From positions 248,001 through 312,000 of the forward strand of contig CP095414.1 in NCBI GenBank assembly GCA_029541985.1: a DNA stretch of 64,000 nt, given 5' to 3'. Each line of letters begins with the position of its first letter. Position 1 is the first letter of the stretch. A model generated the notes under the pieces. It was not told the origin of the DNA, made no database searches, and saw only the letters and a list, made by a program, of their open reading frames with translations. Positions 53,950-62,006 of this stretch are shown one piece after another. The stretch is from Bacteroidales bacterium F22. GTDB lineage: Bacteria > Bacteroidota > Bacteroidia > Bacteroidales > Bacteroidaceae. Position numbers and translations under genes: made by a program.

Positions 53950-56688
53950 ATGAATGAAAGGACTAAAATGAAAAATCCGTATTCACAACTTGTTTCACTT
54001 ATAATGATGCTTAGCAAAGAAGAATCATTGAGACTGGGCACAAAGTTAATCTTGCCTAGCCATCTCTTGTTGGGATTGATAAGAGTAAACAGAGGTGTTG
54101 CGTTTCAAATATTCCAAGAATATAATGTTGACTTAAATGAATTGAAGTTGACCCTTGAACAATCTATAGCTGAACAGATTAAAGAATTACCTGAAGATGC
54201 TACAGATCCTGATGTGCCAACTGATGCTATTTTGTTGACTGTTGGGACGAGCAAGGTATTGAAGCGTGCAGAGAATGTAGCAAAAGAACTGGATCAGTAT
54301 CCTGTTGATAGTGAACATTTATTACTTGGCTTGCTGAAAGATGCTGATGATGAGCCGGCTAAGATAATGAGTGCGTATCACCTTGATTTTGATACGGTGA
54401 TGGAGTATGTGAAAAAACAGGTCACTGTTGATGGTATCTCATCTCCTGATGATGATGACGATGACGATGACATGGACGATTTTGATGACTTGGATGATTC
54501 CAATGATGCTGATGATGGTGAGGTTATTAGTGATTCTGGTACGTCGAAGAAATTGAAATCTAAGAAGAAAGGTGGCGGAAATGATACACCGATGCTTAAT
54601 AAATTTGGACTTGATATCACAGCTCAGGCTGTCGAAGAGAAATTGGATCCTGTGGTGGGACGCCAAGTCGAAATCGACCGTCTGGCACAAATCTTATCTC
54701 GTCGTAAAAAGAATAATCCTGTTCTTGTAGGTGATGCTGGCGTAGGTAAAAGTGCTATCGTTGAGGGATTGGCGATTCGTATCGTCGAAAAGCGTGTCAG
54801 CCGTATCTTATTTGATAAGCGTATCTTTGCGCTTGACTTAGCTGGATTGGTGGCTGGTACGAAGTATCGAGGACAGTTCGAGGAGCGTATTCGTGGTATT
54901 ATCGAGGAATTGGAAAAAAATCCTGATATTATCTTGTTTATCGATGAGTTGCATACTATTGTAGGGGCGGGATCTGCTCCTGGTTCTATGGATGCTGCTA
55001 ATATATTGAAACCGGCCTTGGCTCGGGGACAGATACAGTGCATCGGGGCAACGACTACTGATGAGTATCGCCAGAGTATCGAGAAGGATAAGGCTCTTGA
55101 ACGCCGTTTCCAGAAGATTATGGTAGCACCTACTTCTACGGAGGAAACAGTGGAAATATTGAAACAGATAAAGGACCGCTACGAGGATCATCATAATGTG
55201 AATTATACGGATGCCGCTTTGATGGCTTGCGTAGAAATGACTAATAGATATATTACTAGTCGCTCTCTTCCAGATAAGGCGATTGATGCATTGGATGAAG
55301 CGGGTTCTAGAGTGCATATACAGAATATAAAGGTTCCTATCGAAATCGAAGAGATGGAAGGAAAGGTTGAAAAGGCTAAAGCGGATAAAGTGGAGGCGGT
55401 CAAGGTACAGAATTTTGAATTGGCTGCTGCTTTTCGTGATACGCAATGTAAATTGGAGGAGGAACTTGCTGAACTCAAATTGAAATGGGATAAGGACCGT
55501 AAAACTGAGCGGGAAACTGTCGATGTGGAAGAAATTGCACAAGTGGTATCTATGATGAGTGGAGTACCGGTTCAGCGTATGGCTCAGAGCGAAGGTATTC
55601 GTTTGAAAAATTTACGCAGCACGCTTGAAAAGAGTGTGATTGGACAGGAGAAGGCTATCGATAAGTTGACGCGTGCGATTCTTAGAAATCGAGTGGGCTT
55701 GAAAGATGCTAATCGTCCTATCGGTACTTTCTTGTTTATGGGACCTACTGGTGTCGGTAAGACACACTTAACTAAGCAGTTGGCTAAGGAGATGTTTGGT
55801 TCTACTGAGGCACTTATCCGTGTGGATATGAGTGAGTATATGGAGAAACATACAGTCTCTAGATTAGTCGGAGCGCCTCCAGGATATGTCGGTCATGAAG
55901 ATGGTGGACAGTTGACTGAAGCGGTTAGACGTAAACCGTATAGTATCATCTTGCTTGATGAGGTTGAAAAAGCACATCCTGATGTCTTTAATATCTTATT
56001 ACAGGTGTTGGATGAAGGAAGAATGACGGATAGTAATGGGGTTACTGTGGATTTTAAAAATACAGTGATTGTCATGACTTCTAATATTGGTTCTCGACAA
56101 GCTAAGGCTTTCGGACGTGGAGTCGGTTTCTCATCTATTCAAGATGAAAGTGGAGTGGAACAGCATGAGCGCTTGATGCATAAGGCTCTTGATAAGTTCT
56201 TCGCTCCTGAATTTCTGAATCGTATTGACGAAATTGTTACGTTTGATGCGTTGTCTAAAGAGACTATTGGTCAGATTATGGATCTTGAGTTAAATGACTT
56301 ATTCTCTCGAGTTTCTAAATTGGGCTATGTACTGACAGTGAATGATGCTGCCAAAGCATTTCTTGTTGACAAGGGGTATGACCCTCAGTATGGTGCTCGT
56401 CCTGTTAAACGTGCTGTACAAACTTATATGGAGGATCAACTTGCTGAAATGCTTGTGGATCGTCATGAAGAGGAGACAGGGCATATCTTTACTTCGTACA
56501 ACGAGGGGGATGAGAAATTGACATTTGAGCTGAAAGCGGACAAAATACCGACAAAGGCTATTGCCAAGATAGTAAAGGATGATTCTCCTGAGACTGTAGA
56601 GGTAAAAGTTGAGAAGAAAACAACAAAAAAGAGAACCGCTAAGGTGAAACCTGAAACGGAAGACTCAAAAGAGGACAAAAAGTCTTAA
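53950..56688 (+). CDS. clpC: ATP-dependent Clp protease ATP-binding subunit ClpC
   Basis: 912 residues. N-terminal Clp repeat domain (about 1-150), an acidic linker (about 166-190, eight consecutive Asp then more), AAA1 with GDAGVGKSAIVEGLA, a coiled-coil middle domain with UVR-like KVQNFELAAAFRDTQ, and AAA2 with GPTGVGKTHLTKQLA. A Lys/Glu/Thr-rich tail (from about 875) is added. It unfolds proteins for ClpP. A second ATG at 53968 is a possible start. Longer than usual because of the linker and tail. htpG follows after 44 bases. Confidence 0.93.
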   Translation: MNERTKMKNPYSQLVSLIMMLSKEESLRLGTKLILPSHLLLGLIRVNRGVAFQIFQEYNVDLNELKLTLEQSIAEQIKELPEDATDPDVPTDAILLTVGTSKVLKRAENVAKELDQYPVDSEHLLLGLLKDADDEPAKIMSAYHLDFDTVMEYVKKQVTVDGISSPDDDDDDDDMDDFDDLDDSNDADDGEVISDSGTSKKLKSKKKGGGNDTPMLNKFGLDITAQAVEEKLDPVVGRQVEIDRLAQILSRRKKNNPVLVGDAGVGKSAIVEGLAIRIVEKRVSRILFDKRIFALDLAGLVAGTKYRGQFEERIRGIIEELEKNPDIILFIDELHTIVGAGSAPGSMDAANILKPALARGQIQCIGATTTDEYRQSIEKDKALERRFQKIMVAPTSTEETVEILKQIKDRYEDHHNVNYTDAALMACVEMTNRYITSRSLPDKAIDALDEAGSRVHIQNIKVPIEIEEMEGKVEKAKADKVEAVKVQNFELAAAFRDTQCKLEEELAELKLKWDKDRKTERETVDVEEIAQVVSMMSGVPVQRMAQSEGIRLKNLRSTLEKSVIGQEKAIDKLTRAILRNRVGLKDANRPIGTFLFMGPTGVGKTHLTKQLAKEMFGSTEALIRVDMSEYMEKHTVSRLVGAPPGYVGHEDGGQLTEAVRRKPYSIILLDEVEKAHPDVFNILLQVLDEGRMTDSNGVTVDFKNTVIVMTSNIGSRQAKAFGRGVGFSSIQDESGVEQHERLMHKALDKFFAPEFLNRIDEIVTFDALSKETIGQIMDLELNDLFSRVSKLGYVLTVNDAAKAFLVDKGYDPQYGARPVKRAVQTYMEDQLAEMLVDRHEEETGHIFTSYNEGDEKLTFELKADKIPTKAIAKIVKDDSPETVEVKVEKKTTKKRTAKVKPETEDSKEDKKS

Positions 56689-56732
56689 TCATAAGACATA
56701 ATTATAATATTATAACGATAAAATAAAAAACT

Positions 56733-58784
56733 ATGAGTAAAGGAACTATTGGTGTAACTACGGAAAATATCTTTCCGGTAATCAAAAAATTCTTGTACAG
56801 TGACCACGAAATTTTTCTTCGTGAAATGGTATCTAACGCAGTCGATGCAACTCAAAAGCTCAAGACTTTTGCTAGTATAGGTGAATTTAAGGGCGAAATG
56901 GGTGATGTCACTGTGGAAGTGAAAGTAGATAAAGAGGCTAAAACGTTGACAATTTCTGATAGAGGTATTGGTTTGACGATGGAGGAGCTTGATAAGTATA
57001 TCAATCAAATTGCTTTTTCTGGCGCAAATGATTTCTTGGAGAAATACGAAAAGGATGCAAATGCTATCATTGGACATTTTGGACTTGGTTTCTATTCTTC
57101 TTTTATGGTTTCTGAAAAAGTAGAAATCATTTCTAAATCTTTCAGAGAAGGGGCTAAGGCAGTTCACTGGACTTGTGATGGTTCTCCTGAATATACGTTG
57201 GATGAAACGGACAAAACAGACCGTGGTACAGATATCATATTACATATTGATAAGGACAATGAAGAGTTCTTGGAAAAGACTCGTGTCGAAACGCTTCTTA
57301 AAAAGTATTGTAGCTTCCTTGCTGTTCCTGTTGCTTTTGGTAAAAAAACAGAATGGAAAGATGGAAAAGAAATTGATACTGACGAACCTAATGTAATCAA
57401 TGACTCTGAACCTTTATGGACTCGTAAACCTAGTGAACTAACTGATCAGGATTATAAAGATTTCTATAAGAAATTGTATCCTATGAGTGATGACCCTTTG
57501 TTTTGGATTCATCTAAATGTGGATTTCCCTTTTCACTTGACAGGTATCTTGTATTTCCCTAAGGTTAAGACTAATTTTGATTTACAGAAAAATAAGATTC
57601 AGTTGTATTGCAATCAAGTGTACGTGACTGATTCTGTTGAGGGAATCGTGCCAGAATTCTTGACTTTGTTGCATGGTATGATTGATTCTCCTGATATTCC
57701 TTTGAATGTGTCTCGATCATATCTTCAAAGTGATAGCAATGTGAAGAAAATTTCTACTTATATCACTAAGAAGGTTTCTGACAGATTGCAGAGTATCTTT
57801 AAAAAGGATCGTCCTGAGTTTGAGTCTAAATGGAATGATCTTAAGATTTTCATCAATTATGGTATGCTTACTCAAGAGGATTTCTATGATAAAGCGAAGA
57901 ATTATGCTTTGTTTATCGATACTGAGGGTAAGAAATATACTTATGAGGAATATCGTACTTTGATTGCTGCTGAACAGACAGATAAGAACGATAAGGTTGT
58001 GTACCTTTACTCGACAAACCCTGAGGAGCAATTCGCATATATTGAGGCTGCTAAAGCGAAAGGATACAATGTCCTTGTGCTTGATGGTCAATTGGATACG
58101 GCTCTTGTAGGTATGCTTGAACAAAAGATTGAAAAATCTTCATTTGTTCGTGTCGATGGGGATACTGTTGATAAGTTAATTGCTAAGAATGATGATAATG
58201 CTGAACAACTTGAAGCTGGTAAGGCTGCTATCTTAACTCAGGCTTTCCAAGGTTTAGTCCCTAAAATCGAAAAATGTGAGTTTACCGTTTCTACTTCCTC
58301 TTTAGGTGCTGAGGGAACACCTATTATCATTACTCAAAGTGAGTATATGCGCCGCATGAAGGAGATGGCCAATATTCAACAGGGTATGAGTTTCTATGGT
58401 GAAATGCCTGATATGTTTAATCTGGTTCTCAATAGTGACCATAAACTTGTACAAGGGGTACTGGAAGATTTAGAGTCTGCTTGCGGAAATGAGTTGTCTG
58501 AGTTAGACAAACAGATTGATGATGCTCAGAAAGTGGTCTCTACTTTGCGTGATGCTCAGAAAGATAAGAAGGCGGATGAAATCCCTCAAAACGAAAAGGA
58601 TGACCTAGAACAAGCTGAAAAGAATGTTACCGAGTTGCAAGATAAGAAGCGCGAAGATATTAATAAGGCTGTTGTTGACAATGAAGTAGTCAAGCAGCTT
58701 ATTGACTTGGCTTTGCTTCAAAACGGTATGTTGAAAGGGGAGTCTCTTTCTAACTTTATCAAACGTTCTGTTTCACTTATTTAA
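56733..58784 (+). CDS. htpG: Chaperone HtpG (Hsp90)
   Basis: 683 residues. GHKL ATPase domain with REMVSNAVDATQKL, ISDRGIGLTMEEL and IGHFGLGFYSSFMV; middle domain with ILYFPKVK and LNVSRSYLQSD; C-terminal dimer domain with MRRMKEMANIQQGM and a Lys/Asp-rich helical segment typical of Bacteroidetes. ATP-driven folding of client proteins in the cytoplasm. Follows clpC on the same strand. Confidence 0.95.
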   Translation: MSKGTIGVTTENIFPVIKKFLYSDHEIFLREMVSNAVDATQKLKTFASIGEFKGEMGDVTVEVKVDKEAKTLTISDRGIGLTMEELDKYINQIAFSGANDFLEKYEKDANAIIGHFGLGFYSSFMVSEKVEIISKSFREGAKAVHWTCDGSPEYTLDETDKTDRGTDIILHIDKDNEEFLEKTRVETLLKKYCSFLAVPVAFGKKTEWKDGKEIDTDEPNVINDSEPLWTRKPSELTDQDYKDFYKKLYPMSDDPLFWIHLNVDFPFHLTGILYFPKVKTNFDLQKNKIQLYCNQVYVTDSVEGIVPEFLTLLHGMIDSPDIPLNVSRSYLQSDSNVKKISTYITKKVSDRLQSIFKKDRPEFESKWNDLKIFINYGMLTQEDFYDKAKNYALFIDTEGKKYTYEEYRTLIAAEQTDKNDKVVYLYSTNPEEQFAYIEAAKAKGYNVLVLDGQLDTALVGMLEQKIEKSSFVRVDGDTVDKLIAKNDDNAEQLEAGKAAILTQAFQGLVPKIEKCEFTVSTSSLGAEGTPIIITQSEYMRRMKEMANIQQGMSFYGEMPDMFNLVLNSDHKLVQGVLEDLESACGNELSELDKQIDDAQKVVSTLRDAQKDKKADEIPQNEKDDLEQAEKNVTELQDKKREDINKAVVDNEVVKQLIDLALLQNGMLKGESLSNFIKRSVSLI

Positions 58785-58830
58785 TAACTTATAAGAGTCT
58801 ATCTATAATAGAATCTTATTTGAACCTAAT

Positions 58831-58884
58831 ATTGCCTAGCTAAACTTCTGTGTCCGTCTGGAGACTGATGTTTAGCTAGGCAAT
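58831..58884 (+). terminator. Terminator downstream of htpG
   Basis: Perfect 15-bp stem (58831-58845 and 58870-58884) with a 24-base loop, followed by TTTATTTTA, 47 bases after the htpG stop. Confidence 0.82.
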
Positions 58885-59025
58885 TTTATTTTATGGGTAA
58901 CTGATACTCGTGATGAGATACAAGGGATAGCTTTACAGTTATATCAATGAATTCAGAAAAAGGATACAATATATCCTACCAAAAGAGTTTGTCTTAGCTT
59001 TTCAATCCTTAGATATAAATAAAAA

Positions 59026-59050
59026 GGGTTGTGTCTAAAAGACACAACCC
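59026..59050 (-). terminator. Terminator of the RRM protein gene
   Basis: Perfect 11-bp stem (59026-59036 and 59040-59050) with a three-base loop. On the minus strand it is followed by TTTTTATTT, 42 bases after the gene stop. Confidence 0.88.
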
Positions 59051-59091
59051 AAATCATTAGCTTGTTGCTGATTTTTCAAGCAAAAAGACTA

Positions 59092-59361
59092 CTAATAACG
59101 TGGACGACGTGGACGCTCTTCGCGTGGACGTGCCTCTTTGATTACTAGTTGACGACCATCAAATTCTTCTCCGTTAAGACGCTCAATTGCTTGAGTTGCT
59201 GCTGCATCGTCTTCCATTTCGATAAATCCGAATCCTTTAGAACGACCTGTTTCGCGATCTGTTATAACTTTAACTGACGCTACTTCTCCGAACTGACTAA
59301 GAAGGTCAGCTAAATCGTTTTCTCTTACCTTATAATTAAGGTTTCCTACATAAATGTTCAT
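59092..59361 (-). CDS. RRM RNA-binding protein
   Basis: 89 residues: one RNA-recognition motif with RNP2 IYVGNL (residues 3-8) and RNP1 KGFGFIEM, and an Arg/Pro-rich tail EERPRRPRY. Small RRM proteins of this kind are abundant in Bacteroidetes and act as global RNA-binding regulators in place of Hfq. Monocistronic, with a long upstream non-coding region. Confidence 0.92.
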   Translation of the reverse strand: MNIYVGNLNYKVRENDLADLLSQFGEVASVKVITDRETGRSKGFGFIEMEDDAAATQAIERLNGEEFDGRQLVIKEARPREERPRRPRY

Positions 59362-59738
59362 ACCTGTTGGCTGAATTAAAATAAAAAAATTAGTGAATTA
59401 GAACTATGCAGAAACAAATACAGATTTTAAAAATCCTCAGAAAAAAAAATTATAAAATAATAAACTAGCAATCAATTATCGTATGATAGTCAAAAACTCG
59501 TAGAAATCATATAATATTTCAGTCATTCAAGTTACTTAAAACGTATAGTAAATGACCCAAACATAATTCGAATACAATAATCGTCATTTTATTTTAATTA
59601 GCCAAACATATGACGGGTTATTTTCTTTTTTTCTTTAAATTTGCCCCGTATTCAATCTTTTATATGGCTTTTTGTTCATAAAGAAGAGTTTCAAGAGAGT
59701 ATTGGGAAATAAATTAAAATAATTAAAATACAAAGAAT
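59362..59738. other. A/T-rich divergent regulatory region
   Basis: 377 bases with no ORF between the divergent RRM and msrC genes. Minus-strand TATGTTTG elements at 59558-59565 and 59603-59610, and a plus-strand TAAATTTG at 59636-59643, could be -7 sites, but none has a good -33 partner. A minus-strand start at these sites would give the RRM gene a 5' leader near 200 bases. Confidence 0.4.
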
Positions 59739-60266
59739 ATGTCTGAAGAAATACGGGTGTCTCAAGGTAGTAAAGAAGATAAATATGCATTGTTATATTC
59801 TCAAATCAAAGCCCTAATCGGTGGTGAGACTAATTTAATAGCTAATATGAGCAATGCAATGGCGGCTGTTAATATGACTTTCGATTTCTTATGGAGTGGC
59901 TTTTATATTGTAGACTATAATTTCAGTGATAATAATCACTTGGATATTGAAGTCATGAATTCCTTACAGCTTGTATTAGGACCTTTTCAGGGTCCGGTAG
60001 CTTGCACGCGTATTAAATATGGGCAAGGGGTATGTGGTACTGCTTGGGCAAAGGGTAAATCAATCGTTGTTGGAGATGTCAACAACTTCCCAGGTCATAT
60101 TGCTTGTAGTAGTGATAGCCGTTCTGAAATTGTCGTTCCGATCTTTGATTCACTAAATAGGGTACGCGCAATCATTGATATCGATTCTAAAGAATTAGAT
60201 ACCTTTGACTCCGTTGACCAAAAAGGTTTCGAAAAGATAGCGACTCTATTTAGCCTTTTCTTTTGA
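59739..60266 (+). CDS. msrC: Free methionine-(R)-sulfoxide reductase
   Basis: 175 residues of a GAF-domain reductase. The three catalytic/resolving cysteines are seen in VACTRIKYG, GVCGTAWA and HIACSSDSRSEIVVP, with WSGFYIVD and IIDIDSKELDTFD. It reduces free Met-R-sulfoxide using thioredoxin. Its last 21 bases overlap the 3' end of the convergent Crp/Fnr gene. Confidence 0.92.
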   Translation: MSEEIRVSQGSKEDKYALLYSQIKALIGGETNLIANMSNAMAAVNMTFDFLWSGFYIVDYNFSDNNHLDIEVMNSLQLVLGPFQGPVACTRIKYGQGVCGTAWAKGKSIVVGDVNNFPGHIACSSDSRSEIVVPIFDSLNRVRAIIDIDSKELDTFDSVDQKGFEKIATLFSLFF

Positions 60267-60878
60267 ACTGGTGGCTTTTTGTTTTTCAATTTCTTCTTGA
60301 ATTACAGCATTGCGAACTCGAGATAATGTTTCTGGAGTCATAATGAGATAGGACGCTATATATGCTAGGGGAGCTCTTTTAAGAACTTCTGGCTGCTCTT
60401 CACCTAAATGTATGTAGCGTTCCTTTGCTGTGTCATATCTGAGTAAATCAGCTTTTATTTGAGATTGTATAAGTGAGTATTCTAGTACTTTTCGATAATA
60501 AATGCCTATTTCTCTATATGATTTGATTAGTTTTTCCAATTTCTCTTTACTGATCATATATACGACAGAGGGTTCTAGTGCTTCGGCTTGGAGTTTCGTG
60601 GGTTCTTCTTTAAGAAAACTCTCTAAGCACATTAATGTACATCCTTCAAAAGAAAAATGTTCCGTAATATCTTTGTTGTTTCGTACATAAAACTGACGAA
60701 TCAATCCAGACTTCACGCCAACTATATAAGTGGCATAATCTCCTTCTTTGAAAAGAATTTCTCCTTTTGCTAATTCTTTTCGTTCAACGATTCGATTTAG
60801 TATATCTAGTATTTCATCTGGCATGTCTGGATACCTTGATTCTGTTATCAGTTTCAGTGCATTGGTCAATTCTTTCAT
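60246..60878 (-). CDS. Crp/Fnr-family transcription regulator
   Basis: 210 residues. N-terminal cyclic-nucleotide-binding-like domain (about 20-135, ELAKGEILFKEGDYATYIVGV) and C-terminal HTH (APLAYIASYLIMTPETLSRVRN). No cysteine cluster of the FNR type. The Ser/Lys-rich end is shared in antisense with msrC. It starts five bases after the stop of the EEP hydrolase gene, so the two are an operon. Effector unknown. Confidence 0.87.
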   Translation of the reverse strand: MKELTNALKLITESRYPDMPDEILDILNRIVERKELAKGEILFKEGDYATYIVGVKSGLIRQFYVRNNKDITEHFSFEGCTLMCLESFLKEEPTKLQAEALEPSVVYMISKEKLEKLIKSYREIGIYYRKVLEYSLIQSQIKADLLRYDTAKERYIHLGEEQPEVLKRAPLAYIASYLIMTPETLSRVRNAVIQEEIEKQKATSSKEKAK

Positions 60879-60883
60879 CAGAT

Positions 60884-61993
60884 TTAATCTTTTTGGGGTT
60901 GTTTAAACTGCATTACTATTGGCTTGTGGTCACTCATCTTCCAATTAAAGGTACGGTAAGAGACCGCTTTTAAATCACTTGTGTATAGCATGTAATCTAT
61001 CCTAATCAGTTGTTTGAAATATCTATATGTATTGCCTATATGACTACCATATTCGACAAAACCATCTTTAAGTCCCATTGATATTAGTTTTTTATAGGGA
61101 TATTCTGAGGCCATGGAGTTTAGATCTCCACAGATTATGGTAGGAATATTTTTTTCTTTTGTTTGCTTGACAAGTGTATGGAGTGAATCGACTTGTTGTT
61201 GTCTATAGATGAAGTTGTTTTTGAAGTGGGTTATAGCATTGTTTACAACTTGTTCTTTTGCTGCATCACTGACGGCATTAGAGGGATCCATAGTTTTCTC
61301 TATATTGGCTTTCTCTCCATTGAAGCTAGTTGTCTGCAGATGAGTCGCAAATAGCCTAATAGTCGTTTTAGGTAGCATCAGGTCGCAATAGATGAAGTTG
61401 TTCTTCTCTGGAAGAAAACTGATCTTATGGGGATTGGTTATTGGATATTTGCTGAAAATAATTATTGGAAGATATTCAGGCTGTATCTGTGCTAAACGAT
61501 ATGGCCACTCCTCAAAAGATGTCTGTAAACAAACAGAATCTTCCTCAGTAGCTGGAGGAGAGTATTCTTCTAAGCAGAGTATATCAGTTTTAAGTTCCGA
61601 AAAACGCGTTGCTATAGAATCCATTTTCGTTGGATTAAAATGGTCTCCTGACATATTATATGTAGCTATGGTTAATAAATCATCATCTGGACCAATCGTG
61701 ATGATTTCTTGCTCACTCCGAAATTGGTAAGTACGATTTAAGTATGGGATGCTATAGAGCATTCCAATCAAAGAGAAGATGGCTATTTTCCATCTAAAGA
61801 TACACCAATAAATAAATGTAATGAGGTTGATAATGAGTAGGAAAGGCAGTCCAAAAGCTAGCACATTGATGAAAAAGTGCTCATCTGGGGGGAATGAATC
61901 CACCATATTTGCTAAAATAGTAAACGCACAAAGAATTAGGGTGAGTGTGATTGCTATGTAGCTGAAGAATTTAGATATTGCTTTGTATCCCAT
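60884..61993 (-). CDS. Membrane-anchored endonuclease/exonuclease/phosphatase-family protein
   Basis: 369 residues. Three N-terminal TM segments (about 10-30, 40-62, 68-84) followed by an EEP domain: LTIATYNMSGDHF, DILCLEEYSPP, LFATHLQTTSFNG, IICGDLNSMASEYPY and MSDHKPIVMQF. Metal and His/Asp catalytic residues are all present. The domain would face the periplasm or cytoplasm as a phosphodiesterase or phosphatase. Nuclease activity is not assured. Cotranscribed with the Crp/Fnr gene. Confidence 0.87.
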   Translation of the reverse strand: MGYKAISKFFSYIAITLTLILCAFTILANMVDSFPPDEHFFINVLAFGLPFLLIINLITFIYWCIFRWKIAIFSLIGMLYSIPYLNRTYQFRSEQEIITIGPDDDLLTIATYNMSGDHFNPTKMDSIATRFSELKTDILCLEEYSPPATEEDSVCLQTSFEEWPYRLAQIQPEYLPIIIFSKYPITNPHKISFLPEKNNFIYCDLMLPKTTIRLFATHLQTTSFNGEKANIEKTMDPSNAVSDAAKEQVVNNAITHFKNNFIYRQQQVDSLHTLVKQTKEKNIPTIICGDLNSMASEYPYKKLISMGLKDGFVEYGSHIGNTYRYFKQLIRIDYMLYTSDLKAVSYRTFNWKMSDHKPIVMQFKQPQKD

Positions 61994-62006
61994 CGTTTTT
62001 TATTCA

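Noticed and set aside
54439..54500. Coding triplet repeat as a tandem repeat array
   Set aside because: The GAT/GAC run encodes the acidic linker of ClpC and is not a separate element.
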